Of a stretch of 7,383 nucleotides of DNA, positions 1-5,396 are shown piece after piece. The translations under genes and the position numbers were made by a program. The stretch is from assembly GCA_024464195.1 (NCBI GenBank), contig JANHAK010000052.1, forward strand, positions 1 through 7,383, in the 5' to 3' direction. The notes below the pieces were generated by a model. It saw only the letters and a program-made list of their open reading frames with translations. It was not told the origin of the DNA and did no database searches. The first letter of the stretch is position 1. Each line of letters opens with the position of its first letter. The stretch is from Methanomassiliicoccales archaeon. GTDB lineage: Archaea; Thermoplasmatota; Thermoplasmata; Methanomassiliicoccales; JACIVX01.

Positions 1-28
1 AGTGATATGGCGTTGCCAGATGATGAGT

Positions 29-382
29 ATGGAATACAAAATGGTCATTGCCGTAAGAAAGGATCTCAAACTGACACCTGGCAAAATGGCAGCGCAAGTC
101 GCGCATGCAGCTGTCAATTGCGCAATATTATCAATGAAAAGAAAGTCTGACTGGTTCGACGAATGGTATAAGGAAGGCCAAAAAAAAGTCGTCGTCAAAG
201 TTGAGAATCTAAATGAATTATTTGAAATTAAAGTGAATGCGGAAGCCATTGGTTTGATCACTTCTCTAATTGTTGATGCCGGTCTAACAGAGCTTCCTCC
301 TGGTACAACAACCTGTTTGGGTATTGGCCCAGCGCCTGAGGAAATCATTGATAAAGTGACAGGTCACCTAGGGTTGATGTAA
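29..382 (+). CDS. pth2: Peptidyl-tRNA hydrolase, archaeal/eukaryotic type (Pth2)
   Basis: Pth2 hydrolyses the ester bond of peptidyl-tRNAs released from stalled ribosomes, so that tRNA can be reused in the cytoplasm. From the chosen ATG the protein has 117 residues, the usual size of archaeal Pth2. The family signature is clear: a first beta strand (KMVIAVRKDL, residues 4-13), then GKMAAQVAHAA at 18-28 with the conserved Lys19 and His26, and near the C-terminus IVDAGLTELPPGTTT (81-95) with the conserved Asp83 and Thr87, followed by GIGPAP (98-103). The frame is open to the window edge (GTG at 2, ATGs at 20, 23 and 29). ATG 29 is preferred because family members begin a few residues before the first strand; there is no strong ribosome site to decide it. 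The stop TAA directly abuts the GTG of the DUF99 gene, so the two are probably co-transcribed and translationally coupled. The identity is secure and the start is moderately uncertain. Confidence 0.93.
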   Translation: MEYKMVIAVRKDLKLTPGKMAAQVAHAAVNCAILSMKRKSDWFDEWYKEGQKKVVVKVENLNELFEIKVNAEAIGLITSLIVDAGLTELPPGTTTCLGIGPAPEEIIDKVTGHLGLM

Positions 383-955
383 GTGAAAGATCAAGTGCGA
401 GTTATCGGCATTGACGATTCGCCTTTTAGATTCGATAATGAACGGGTCATTATCGTTGGGGTGGTTGTACGTCTTCCTTCCTATCTTGAAGGAGTCATTC
501 GAAGTGAATGCGATATTGATGGTACCGATGCAAATGAGGCGATTGAGAGAATGATCATGAGTTCGCGGTTCAAGGAGCAGATTAAGCTGATTCTTATTGA
601 TGGGATTGCTCTTGGAGGCTTCAATGTGATCGATATATCACAAATTTATGAAAAAACGGGCATACCTTGTGCAACGATTACAAGGGAAGCGCCAGATCTC
701 GAGAAGATTAGAAAAGCGCTATCGAAGCATTTTTCCGACTGGGAAAAAAGATTTGAGATCATTACGCGCTTTATTCCAAAACCCATAGCAACGTCGCAGA
801 AGCCCATTTACGTTGCTGTTTGTGGTATGGAGTTTGATGTCGCTTCGCGAATCATCCACTTATGTACGATCCGCGGTAGTCTTCCTGAGCCAATACGAAT
901 GGCGCACATAATTGCAAGCGCCATCGTTCGCGGAGAATCAAAGGGTCGGGCTTAA
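383..955 (+). CDS. DUF99 family protein (predicted endonuclease V-like fold)
   Basis: This is a 190-residue protein of the archaeal DUF99 / UPF0215 family, whose usual length is about 185-200 residues. Visible hallmarks are GIDDSPF (9-15), DIDGTDAN (44-51), LILIDGIALGGFNVIDI (69-85) and a C-terminal PEPIRMAHIIASAIVRGES stretch (168-186). The acidic residues in the first and third motifs (Asp11, Asp12, Asp73) sit on predicted beta strands, as in an RNase H/endonuclease V-like core. On that resemblance the family has been annotated as 'endonuclease dU', but I know of no activity that could be read from this sequence. GTG at 383 follows the Pth2 TAA with no gap; upstream there is only a weak GGTTGAT (372-378), so translation probably depends on coupling to pth2. 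The stop overlaps that of the convergent membrane-protein gene. Family membership is secure; biochemical function is inferred. A role in DNA or RNA repair is possible but unproven. Confidence 0.88.
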   Translation: MKDQVRVIGIDDSPFRFDNERVIIVGVVVRLPSYLEGVIRSECDIDGTDANEAIERMIMSSRFKEQIKLILIDGIALGGFNVIDISQIYEKTGIPCATITREAPDLEKIRKALSKHFSDWEKRFEIITRFIPKPIATSQKPIYVAVCGMEFDVASRIIHLCTIRGSLPEPIRMAHIIASAIVRGESKGRA

Positions 956-1641
956 ATTTTTGTTTTTAGCAATGATTTGACAGCTATAACTGTGTCTAGA
1001 TTCTTTGTGTCGATATTTTCGATTATAACTTCAGAAGTGTTGTTCCAGAGGGGATGTACGCGAATGGTCAAGCCTTGATTTTTGATGCTCACATTCAATC
1101 CTTTCTTTTCAGGATAGCGCGTGAATCGCTCGCCGGATCGCTCTAAGAACTCTAGGATAATTTCTTCAATCCGTATTGGATGAATCTGGAAAAACCGTTT
1201 TTCCATCGAAAGAAATCGCTCCTTATTTTTTGAATGATAGGCAATAAGTGCGATCAGGAGCGCAAGCATTGTCACAAGAATGATCACTGTTGTAGGCTCA
1301 CTTGGCGCAAGACCCTCATATATTGAAAGCAACGAAACTGAGAATATAGAAATAACGGAAATGTAGATCGTTCCAATCATACCAGTGACCAATCTGAGCG
1401 GAACAGTATTGCGCGACCAACATCGGTAGTGCAGATTATGTAGTTTCTTTGCTGGGAAAATCAATAATAGTGCAACGATGAGTGAGGCGACAAAGAGCCA
1501 CTGGAAGAAGATCGGAAAGAGGATGTACGAATAAAGCATCAGGGCAAAGATCGATGGAATGATTACTCCCAATGTGAATTCAATTCGCAATTGAATGCGT
1601 TCAATTTCGTATTCATAGTAACTCTCTGAACTCTCTGCCAT
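952..1641 (-). CDS. Putative four-helix integral membrane protein, unknown function
   Basis: I do not recognise this 229-residue protein. An N-terminal acidic, Tyr/Glu-rich segment (1-21) precedes four likely membrane helices at about 23-43, 44-62, 83-107 and 117-135, arranged as two closely spaced pairs. The loop between helices 2 and 3 is basic (KKLHNLHYRCWSR, 65-77), and the charged sequence after helix 4 starts KNKERF (138-143), so both this loop and the C-terminus are probably cytoplasmic. The last ~90 residues form a soluble domain, with a likely helix (IRIEEIILEFLER) followed by short beta-like stretches (NVSIKNQGLTIRVH and SEVIIENI). There are no evident catalytic motifs. ATG at 1641-1639 has no good Shine-Dalgarno, only GGGATGG, but a TATA-like element sits about 28 bases upstream, which would fit a leaderless or nearly leaderless mRNA. 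Length, hydrophobic pattern and an intact frame support a real gene. It may be lineage-restricted. Confidence 0.8.
   Translation of the reverse strand: MAESSESYYEYEIERIQLRIEFTLGVIIPSIFALMLYSYILFPIFFQWLFVASLIVALLLIFPAKKLHNLHYRCWSRNTVPLRLVTGMIGTIYISVISIFSVSLLSIYEGLAPSEPTTVIILVTMLALLIALIAYHSKNKERFLSMEKRFFQIHPIRIEEIILEFLERSGERFTRYPEKKGLNVSIKNQGLTIRVHPLWNNTSEVIIENIDTKNLDTVIAVKSLLKTKI
957..967 (+). terminator. Oligo-T stretch, possible terminator of pth2-DUF99
   Basis: Just after the DUF99 stop the plus strand reads five T's, G, five T's. Archaeal RNA polymerase commonly terminates at such oligo-T runs without needing a hairpin. The run lies inside the last codons of the convergent minus-strand gene, so the two transcripts would overlap by only a few bases. 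It could also be simple Lys/Asn coding content of the opposite gene. Confidence 0.35.
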
Positions 1642-1665
1642 CCCATCCCTAAGCGATACTATACT

Positions 1666-1673
1666 TATTTACA
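1666..1673 (-). promoter_or_regulatory. Possible TATA box for the minus-strand membrane-protein gene
   Basis: Read on the minus strand this is TGTAAATA within a longer AT-rich segment, an imperfect match to the archaeal TTTAWATA box. Its centre is about 28 bases from the ATG, so initiation at the usual ~25-base distance would give a leader of only a few bases. This agrees with the absence of a good ribosome site. AT-rich sequence makes chance matches likely. Confidence 0.3.
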
Positions 1674-1800
1674 TATTAATTGATTTATCGATCATCTCTT
1701 CTAACAGTCAGCCCCTATCTTTAAATCTCAATTGCCAACGATTGACTCCTATCGGCTAGATGTAATTGGAACTTTGTTATCCTAAGAAATGATTGACCAG

Positions 1801-1868
1801 AGAAATTTAGCATGGGATTTTCAGAATTCTTTTAGATAACTTCTTAGCATTACTTATTCTAAATTTCT
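1801..1868. repeat. 10-bp perfect inverted repeat, 48-base spacer
   Basis: AGAAATTTAG at 1801-1810 is exactly the reverse complement of CTAAATTTCT at 1859-1868. Pairing does not extend beyond ten bases on either side. The arms are AT-rich, so a chance origin is quite possible in a 369-base AT-rich spacer. Confidence 0.4.
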
Positions 1869-1889
1869 AGATGAACATCTAGATGAACA
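1866..1889. repeat. Perfect 12-bp tandem duplication containing a palindrome
   Basis: TCTAGATGAACA is present twice head to tail (1866-1877 and 1878-1889). The junction creates the perfect 10-base palindrome CATCTAGATG (1876-1885), and CTAGATG at 1867-1873 is also inverted as CATCTAG at 1876-1882. A third CTAGATG occurs at 1756-1762. The arrangement resembles a regulator binding site about 70-95 bases upstream of the proposed rps12 promoter, but it could equally be a slippage duplication. Confidence 0.6.
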
Positions 1890-1901
1890 AAAACGATAAG
1901 T

Positions 1902-1909
1902 TTTAATAT
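1902..1909 (+). promoter_or_regulatory. Possible distal TATA element upstream of rps12
   Basis: TTTAATAT lies in an AT-rich stretch about 57 bases upstream of the better-placed TATA box. If used, transcription would start around 1930 and give a leader of about 80 bases that includes the TCACCT complementary to the rps12 ribosome site. It is a weaker match than the downstream element and may not be functional. Confidence 0.25.
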
Positions 1910-1958
1910 TGTATGTGAAGTTTGTCAACGGCTGAAGATTCTGCGTGTCACCTAACGC

Positions 1959-1965
1959 TTAAATA
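1959..1965 (+). promoter_or_regulatory. Probable TATA box of the rps12-rps7-fusA-tuf-rps10 operon
   Basis: TTAAATA, embedded in AACGCTTAAATACG, matches the archaeal TATA consensus. At the normal ~25-base spacing the transcript would start around 1985-1989. That leaves a leader of roughly 22-26 bases containing the rps12 ribosome site. A very similar string, AAGCGTTAAATATC, is found before tuf. The start site is predicted, not observed. Confidence 0.6.
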
Positions 1966-1988
1966 CGACGACCGTAATAGGGTCGCCG
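1966..1988. repeat. Inverted repeat directly after the rps12 TATA box
   Basis: CGACGACC (1966-1973) and GGTCGCCG (1981-1988) form an 8-bp inverted repeat with one mismatch (A1968/C1986) around a 7-base centre. It is GC-rich, unlike the surrounding spacer. It fills the interval between the TATA box and the predicted start site, the usual place for an archaeal repressor operator. It could also fold in RNA if transcription starts farther upstream. Confidence 0.5.
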
Positions 1989-1999
1989 CTTCTGAAAGA

Positions 2000-2006
2000 G
2001 AGGTGA
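2000..2006 (+). promoter_or_regulatory. Ribosome binding site of rps12, supports the TTG start
   Basis: GAGGTGA is complementary to the archaeal 16S rRNA 3' end. GAGG is followed by seven bases and then TTG at 2011, the same geometry as at rps7 and tuf. This site, with the conserved N-terminus MARGLYTARKL, is the reason to accept the rare TTG start. Confidence 0.8.
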
Positions 2007-2010
2007 AAGT

Positions 2011-2439
2011 TTGGCAAGAGGTCTATACACTGCCAGAAAACTAAAAGAGAACCGAAAGAAGTTCCGTTGGAGCGATAGCACTTACAAGCGGAGGATGCTT
2101 CGACTTAAAGAAAAGTCTGATCCGCTTGAAGGCGCACCACAAGCTAGAGGGATCGTTCTTGAAAAGGTCGGTATCGAAGCCAAGCAACCTAACTCTGCCA
2201 TTAGAAAATGTGTGAAAGTTCAATTGATAAAGAACGGTCGTCAAATAACCGCTTTTGCCGTCGGCGACGGAGCTATTAACTTCATTGATGAACATGACGA
2301 AGTTCTCGTTGAAGGAATCGGAGGGCGCCTTGGTCGATCTTACGGAGATATACCAGGTGTCCGGTACAAGGTTATCAAAGTGAATAACGTTTCTTTAAGA
2401 GAACTTGTCCGCGGAAGAAAGGAAAAGCCAGTGAGGTGA
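2011..2439 (+). CDS. rps12: Small-subunit ribosomal protein S12 (uS12)
   Basis: S12 is a core protein at the shoulder/interface of the 30S subunit that contacts helices of the decoding centre and affects accuracy. The 142 residues match the archaeal family length. The archaeal N-terminus (ARGLYTARKLKENRKKFRW, 2-20) is followed by the central OB-like core. The invariant loop KQPNSAIRKC (58-67), which touches the A-site rRNA, and the GDIPGVRYKV segment (112-121), corresponding to the bacterial KDLPGVR loop, are intact. The highly basic C-terminus ends RGRKEKPVR. The start is TTG with a strong GAGGTGA four bases upstream. It is the first gene of the translation operon: its last codons contain the rps7 ribosome site, and only four bases separate its stop from the rps7 start. 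Identity is certain. Confidence 0.98.
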   Translation: MARGLYTARKLKENRKKFRWSDSTYKRRMLRLKEKSDPLEGAPQARGIVLEKVGIEAKQPNSAIRKCVKVQLIKNGRQITAFAVGDGAINFIDEHDEVLVEGIGGRLGRSYGDIPGVRYKVIKVNNVSLRELVRGRKEKPVR

Positions 2440-2441
2440 TC
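2433..2441 (+). promoter_or_regulatory. Ribosome binding site of rps7, overlapping the rps12 stop
   Basis: GAGGTGATC is a nine-base match to the complement of the archaeal 16S 3' end. It spans the rps12 TGA (2437-2439), with GAGG seven bases before the TTG at 2444. It decides the rps7 start and implies that ribosomes finishing rps12 can reload directly. Confidence 0.85.
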
Positions 2442-2443
2442 GA

Positions 2444-3067
2444 TTGCCAGAAGATTTGCAAACTCAATCGCAAGCAACACAATCTCACTCTCAATTGCTA
2501 ACGAGACAAGTGCTCCTTTTCGGACTTTATGATACAAGCGGGATCGTCATCAAAGACAGTGGCCTCGCTAAATATATTGATCTCACACCTGTTCTTGTTC
2601 CACACTCTGGGGGAAAACATGCCAACAAGTGGTTTGGCAAAGCGAAGGTCAACATTGTCGAACGACTCATTAATAACATGATGAGAACCGAAGATTTTAC
2701 TGGGAAAAAGACAAAGGCGTACACGACTGTCAAGAAAGCATTCGCGATCGTTTCAGAGAAAACAAAGAAAAATCCGATTCAAGTCCTCATCGAGGCAATT
2801 GAAAATGCGGCACCGAGAGAAGAAATCACAAGACTGCAATTTGGAGGAATATCGGTGCCAAAAGCAGTTGACATTTCGCCATCAAGACGGCTTGATATTG
2901 CGTTAAGAAACATTGCAGTCGGCGCCATCACGGCGAGTTTCAAGAACAGAAAATCGATCGAAGACTGCCTTGCGGATGAACTTATTCTCGCATCAAAAGG
3001 TGATATGAACAGCTATTCGGTTTCCAAGAAAGAAGAGATCGAGCGTGTCGCAGCATCAGCACGGTGA
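2444..3067 (+). CDS. rps7: Small-subunit ribosomal protein S7 (uS7)
   Basis: S7 nucleates assembly of the 30S head and lines the mRNA exit and E-site tRNA region. The 207 residues lie within the archaeal range. After a variable Gln/Ser-rich N-terminal tail (1-20), the conserved order follows: LLFGLYDTSGIVIKDSGLAKYIDL (24-47), GGKHANKWFGKAKVNIVERLINNMMR (56-81), the helical RNA-binding core with SRRLDIALRNIAVGA, and the archaeal C-terminus SYSVSKKEEIERVAASAR. Translation starts at TTG 2444, four bases after the rps12 stop, with a near-perfect Shine-Dalgarno. In enterobacteria S7 represses the operon through the long S12-S7 gap; here the gap is only four bases, so that mode of control cannot operate in the same place. 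A 38-base gap leads to fusA. Identity is certain. Confidence 0.98.
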   Translation: MPEDLQTQSQATQSHSQLLTRQVLLFGLYDTSGIVIKDSGLAKYIDLTPVLVPHSGGKHANKWFGKAKVNIVERLINNMMRTEDFTGKKTKAYTTVKKAFAIVSEKTKKNPIQVLIEAIENAAPREEITRLQFGGISVPKAVDISPSRRLDIALRNIAVGAITASFKNRKSIEDCLADELILASKGDMNSYSVSKKEEIERVAASAR

Positions 3068-3094
3068 TCAAATTTTCATGTAACTGATTTTTGT

Positions 3095-3100
3095 GGTGGT
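3095..3100 (+). promoter_or_regulatory. Ribosome binding site supporting the fusA start at 3106
   Basis: GGTGGT ends five bases before ATG 3106 and partly matches the archaeal GGAGGTGAT. It argues for the internal ATG and against the in-frame TTG at 3091, which would place this element inside the coding region and add the non-conserved residues MWWFN. Confidence 0.65.
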
Positions 3101-3105
3101 TTAAT

Positions 3106-5304
3106 ATGGGTCGTAAAGAGGATAATATCAAGAAAGCGCAGAAATTAATGCTGGATCCAAGACACATTCGCAACATTGGAACTGCGGCTCACATCGACCA
3201 TGGTAAGACAACATTGAGCGACAACCTAATCGCTGGCGCAGGGATGATGTCTGAGGAGTTAGCGGGCAAGCAGTTATTGCTCGACTATGATGAACAGGAA
3301 CAGGCTCGCGGAATTACGATTAACGCTGCTAATGCCTCCATGGTTCACACCTATAATGGTGAGGAATACCTCATCAATCTCATCGATACACCTGGTCACG
3401 TCGACTTCGGGGGTGACGTGACAAGAGCCATGCGAGCACTCGATGGGGTAATCATTTTAGTTTGCGCTGTCGAGGGTGTGATGCCACAGACCGAAACTGT
3501 CATTAGGCAGGCTCTGAAAGAAAGGGTTAGGCCGATTCTTTTTATCAACAAGGTTGACAGGTTAATCAACGAACTCAAGGTCACCCCGCAGCAGATGCAG
3601 CAACGATTTATCGGAATCATCACTGAAGTGAACAGAAGGATCTCGAAGTTTTTGCCGGAGCCGCTTAACAAAACGTGGCAGGTAAAAGTGGAGGATGGAA
3701 GCGTTGCATTTGGATCTGCGTTCAATAAGTGGGCTATCTCCGTTCCGTACATGAAGAAAAATAAGATCACATTTAATGACATTTATGAATACTGCAAGAA
3801 CAACGATCAAAAGACGCTTGCGAAAAGATCACCTCTGCATGAAGTGCTACTCGATGCAGTTATCCATCACATTCCAAATCCACTTGAAGCCCAGAAAATT
3901 AGGATACCTGTCATTTGGAAAGGAAATCTCGATTCCGAGATCGGAAAAGCGATGATGAACTGCGATCCGAACGGGCCGACGGCCTTCATGGTCACAAAAA
4001 TCATCATGGATCCCCATGCGGGTGAAGTAGCAGTTGGCCGGTTGTTCAGCGGTACGGTAAGGAAAGGCGACGAACTTTACGTGATCGGTATGCCCGATAT
4101 CAACAGAGTTCAGACTGTCGCTCTTTCAGTAGGTGCTGATAGGATACCGGTTGATGCCATGGCCGCCGGTAACATCGTCGCAGTAACCGGTTTGAAAGAT
4201 GCTATTGCTGGATCGACGGTTTCATCGTTAAAAGACATGGAACCGTTCGAAAAGATTGTCCACTATACCGAACCTGTTGTCACAATTGCGGTCGAAGCGA
4301 AGCACATGAAAGATCTGCCGAAACTCGTCGAAGTTCTGCGAATGGTTGCGAAAGCAGATCCCTCCATTCAGGTTGAGATCAATCAGGAAACTGGAGAGCA
4401 TCTGCTTTCTGGGATGGGAGAACTCCATCTTGAGGTTACTCAGTATAGGATCATAAACGAATACAAGGTGGATATTAAAGCATCCCAGCCGATTGTCGTA
4501 TATCGGGAGTGTGTCAAGGGCAAGGGAGGTCCATTTGAGGGTAAGTCTCCAAACAAACACAATAGATTTTACATCGAGGTCGAGCCGCTAGAAGAAGCTG
4601 TTTTCGAAGCGATTCGAAGCGGTGAGATTCAGACCGAAGGAAGAATCAAGGACACGAAGGCTCTTGCCAAGAAATTGCAGGACTTAGGGATGGATCGAGA
4701 AGAAGCGAAGGGAGTCGTTGCATTTAAGGACACTAACATCTTCCTTGATGTGACCAAGGGTATTCAGTATCTGCACGAAACGATTGAGCTATGCAAACAA
4801 GCGTTTGAAGAAGCAATGAATCTGGGACCGCTGGCGCAGGAAAAAGTCATGGGACTGAAGGTGAGGCTCGTCGATGCAAAGTTGCACGAAGACAGTATTC
4901 ATCGAGGACCAGCACAGGTAATCCCAGCAACAAGATCAGCAATCTATGGAGCTATGTGTCTCGGAGAGAGAATCCTTCTTGAGCCGATTCAGAAGGTTTT
5001 CATCAACGTCCCTCAAGAATACATGGGTGATGCGGTACGGGAACTTCAATCCAGAAGGGGAATCATTGAAGATATAAAACAGGAGCAAGAGAATACGGTC
5101 GTGATCGCGAGGGCGCCCGTTGCGGAGATGTTTGGTTTTGCAAGTGCGATCAGGAGCGCCACGCAGGGAAGGGCACTCTGGTCGACTGAGAATGCGGGGT
5201 TTGTCCGTGTACCACCAGAGCTACAAGCGAAGATCGTTGCAGAGATAAGGACTAGAAAGGGCTTGAAGCCAGAACCGTACGATGCATCATACTACGCTGG
5301 ATGA
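3106..5304 (+). CDS. fusA: Translation elongation factor 2 (aEF-2), GTPase
   Basis: EF-2 is the cytoplasmic GTPase that drives tRNA-mRNA translocation. From ATG 3106 it has 732 residues, normal for archaea. The G domain carries AHIDHGKT (28-35), RGITI (68-72), DTPGH (94-98) and NKVD (148-151). Domain II includes VGRLFSGTVRKGD, domain III has GMGELHLEV (436-444), and domain V begins near EPIQKVFINVP (from 626). In domain IV the HEDSIHRGPAQ loop has His599 at the position modified to diphthamide in archaea and eukaryotes, so a working diphthamide pathway is expected elsewhere in the genome. The N-terminal GRKEDNI and DYDEQEQARGITINAA strings resemble Thermoplasmatota EF-2. The in-frame TTG at 3091 is rejected because MGRKEDN is the conserved start. 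The TGA overlaps an ATG (ATGA, 5301-5304) that is in the tuf frame but is not thought to be the tuf start. Confidence 0.98.
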   Translation: MGRKEDNIKKAQKLMLDPRHIRNIGTAAHIDHGKTTLSDNLIAGAGMMSEELAGKQLLLDYDEQEQARGITINAANASMVHTYNGEEYLINLIDTPGHVDFGGDVTRAMRALDGVIILVCAVEGVMPQTETVIRQALKERVRPILFINKVDRLINELKVTPQQMQQRFIGIITEVNRRISKFLPEPLNKTWQVKVEDGSVAFGSAFNKWAISVPYMKKNKITFNDIYEYCKNNDQKTLAKRSPLHEVLLDAVIHHIPNPLEAQKIRIPVIWKGNLDSEIGKAMMNCDPNGPTAFMVTKIIMDPHAGEVAVGRLFSGTVRKGDELYVIGMPDINRVQTVALSVGADRIPVDAMAAGNIVAVTGLKDAIAGSTVSSLKDMEPFEKIVHYTEPVVTIAVEAKHMKDLPKLVEVLRMVAKADPSIQVEINQETGEHLLSGMGELHLEVTQYRIINEYKVDIKASQPIVVYRECVKGKGGPFEGKSPNKHNRFYIEVEPLEEAVFEAIRSGEIQTEGRIKDTKALAKKLQDLGMDREEAKGVVAFKDTNIFLDVTKGIQYLHETIELCKQAFEEAMNLGPLAQEKVMGLKVRLVDAKLHEDSIHRGPAQVIPATRSAIYGAMCLGERILLEPIQKVFINVPQEYMGDAVRELQSRRGIIEDIKQEQENTVVIARAPVAEMFGFASAIRSATQGRALWSTENAGFVRVPPELQAKIVAEIRTRKGLKPEPYDASYYAG

Positions 5305-5316
5305 TTGGAAAAAGCG

Positions 5317-5324
5317 TTAAATAT
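5317..5324 (+). promoter_or_regulatory. Probable internal promoter (TATA box) for tuf-rps10
   Basis: TTAAATAT, within AAGCGTTAAATATC, lies 12 bases after the fusA stop in the 92-base fusA-tuf gap. It closely resembles the proposed rps12 promoter string. A start near 5345 would leave a leader of about 50 bases before tuf. A separate promoter would fit the higher cellular demand for EF-1alpha than for the upstream products. This is a prediction from spacing and consensus only. Confidence 0.5.
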
Positions 5325-5384
5325 CAAGAACAGTATGGAGAGTCAGAACAATTATTAAAGGTCAAAATCCTTAACAATGGAAAT

Positions 5385-5389
5385 GGAGG
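5385..5389 (+). promoter_or_regulatory. Ribosome binding site fixing the tuf start at 5397
   Basis: GGAGG is followed by seven bases and ATG 5397. It supports a 425-residue EF-1alpha starting MAEKPHMNLVFIGHVDHGK, rather than the 32-residue longer in-frame version from ATG 5301. Confidence 0.85.
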
Positions 5390-5396
5390 CAAGAAA

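Larger units (their letters stand above)
1642..2010. other. Intergenic spacer between divergent membrane-protein gene and rps12 operon
   Basis: These 369 bases hold no convincing coding sequence; the longest small frame I noted (ATG at 1789, 16 codons) has no ribosome site. No tRNA or known RNA fold was recognised. The left end carries the putative promoter of the minus-strand gene. The middle (1801-1889) carries inverted and tandem repeats. The right end carries TATA-like elements and the leader of rps12. The other genes that often precede rps12 in Euryarchaeota (RNA polymerase subunits, L30e, NusA) are not here. Confidence 0.8.

Noticed and set aside
2..28. Longer Pth2 from GTG at 2 or ATGs at 20 and 23
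   Set aside because: Family members begin just before the first beta strand. The extra MIWRCQMMS is not typical. ATG 20 remains possible because no ribosome site settles the matter.
1789..1839. 16-codon plus-strand frame in the spacer upstream of rps12
   Set aside because: It is very short, has no ribosome site, no recognisable composition, and crosses one arm of the inverted repeat.
3091..3105. TTG start for EF-2 giving MWWFN before MGRKEDN
   Set aside because: The extra residues are not conserved and would overlap the GGTGGT ribosome site. ATG 3106 gives the normal family start.
5301..5396. 32-residue N-terminal extension of EF-1alpha beginning at the ATGA overlap with fusA
   Set aside because: The frame is open, but the conserved family start (MAEKPHMNLVFIGHVDHGK) and GGAGG at 5385-5389 fix ATG 5397. 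The extension is low-complexity Lys/Asn/Gly sequence and contains the proposed promoter.
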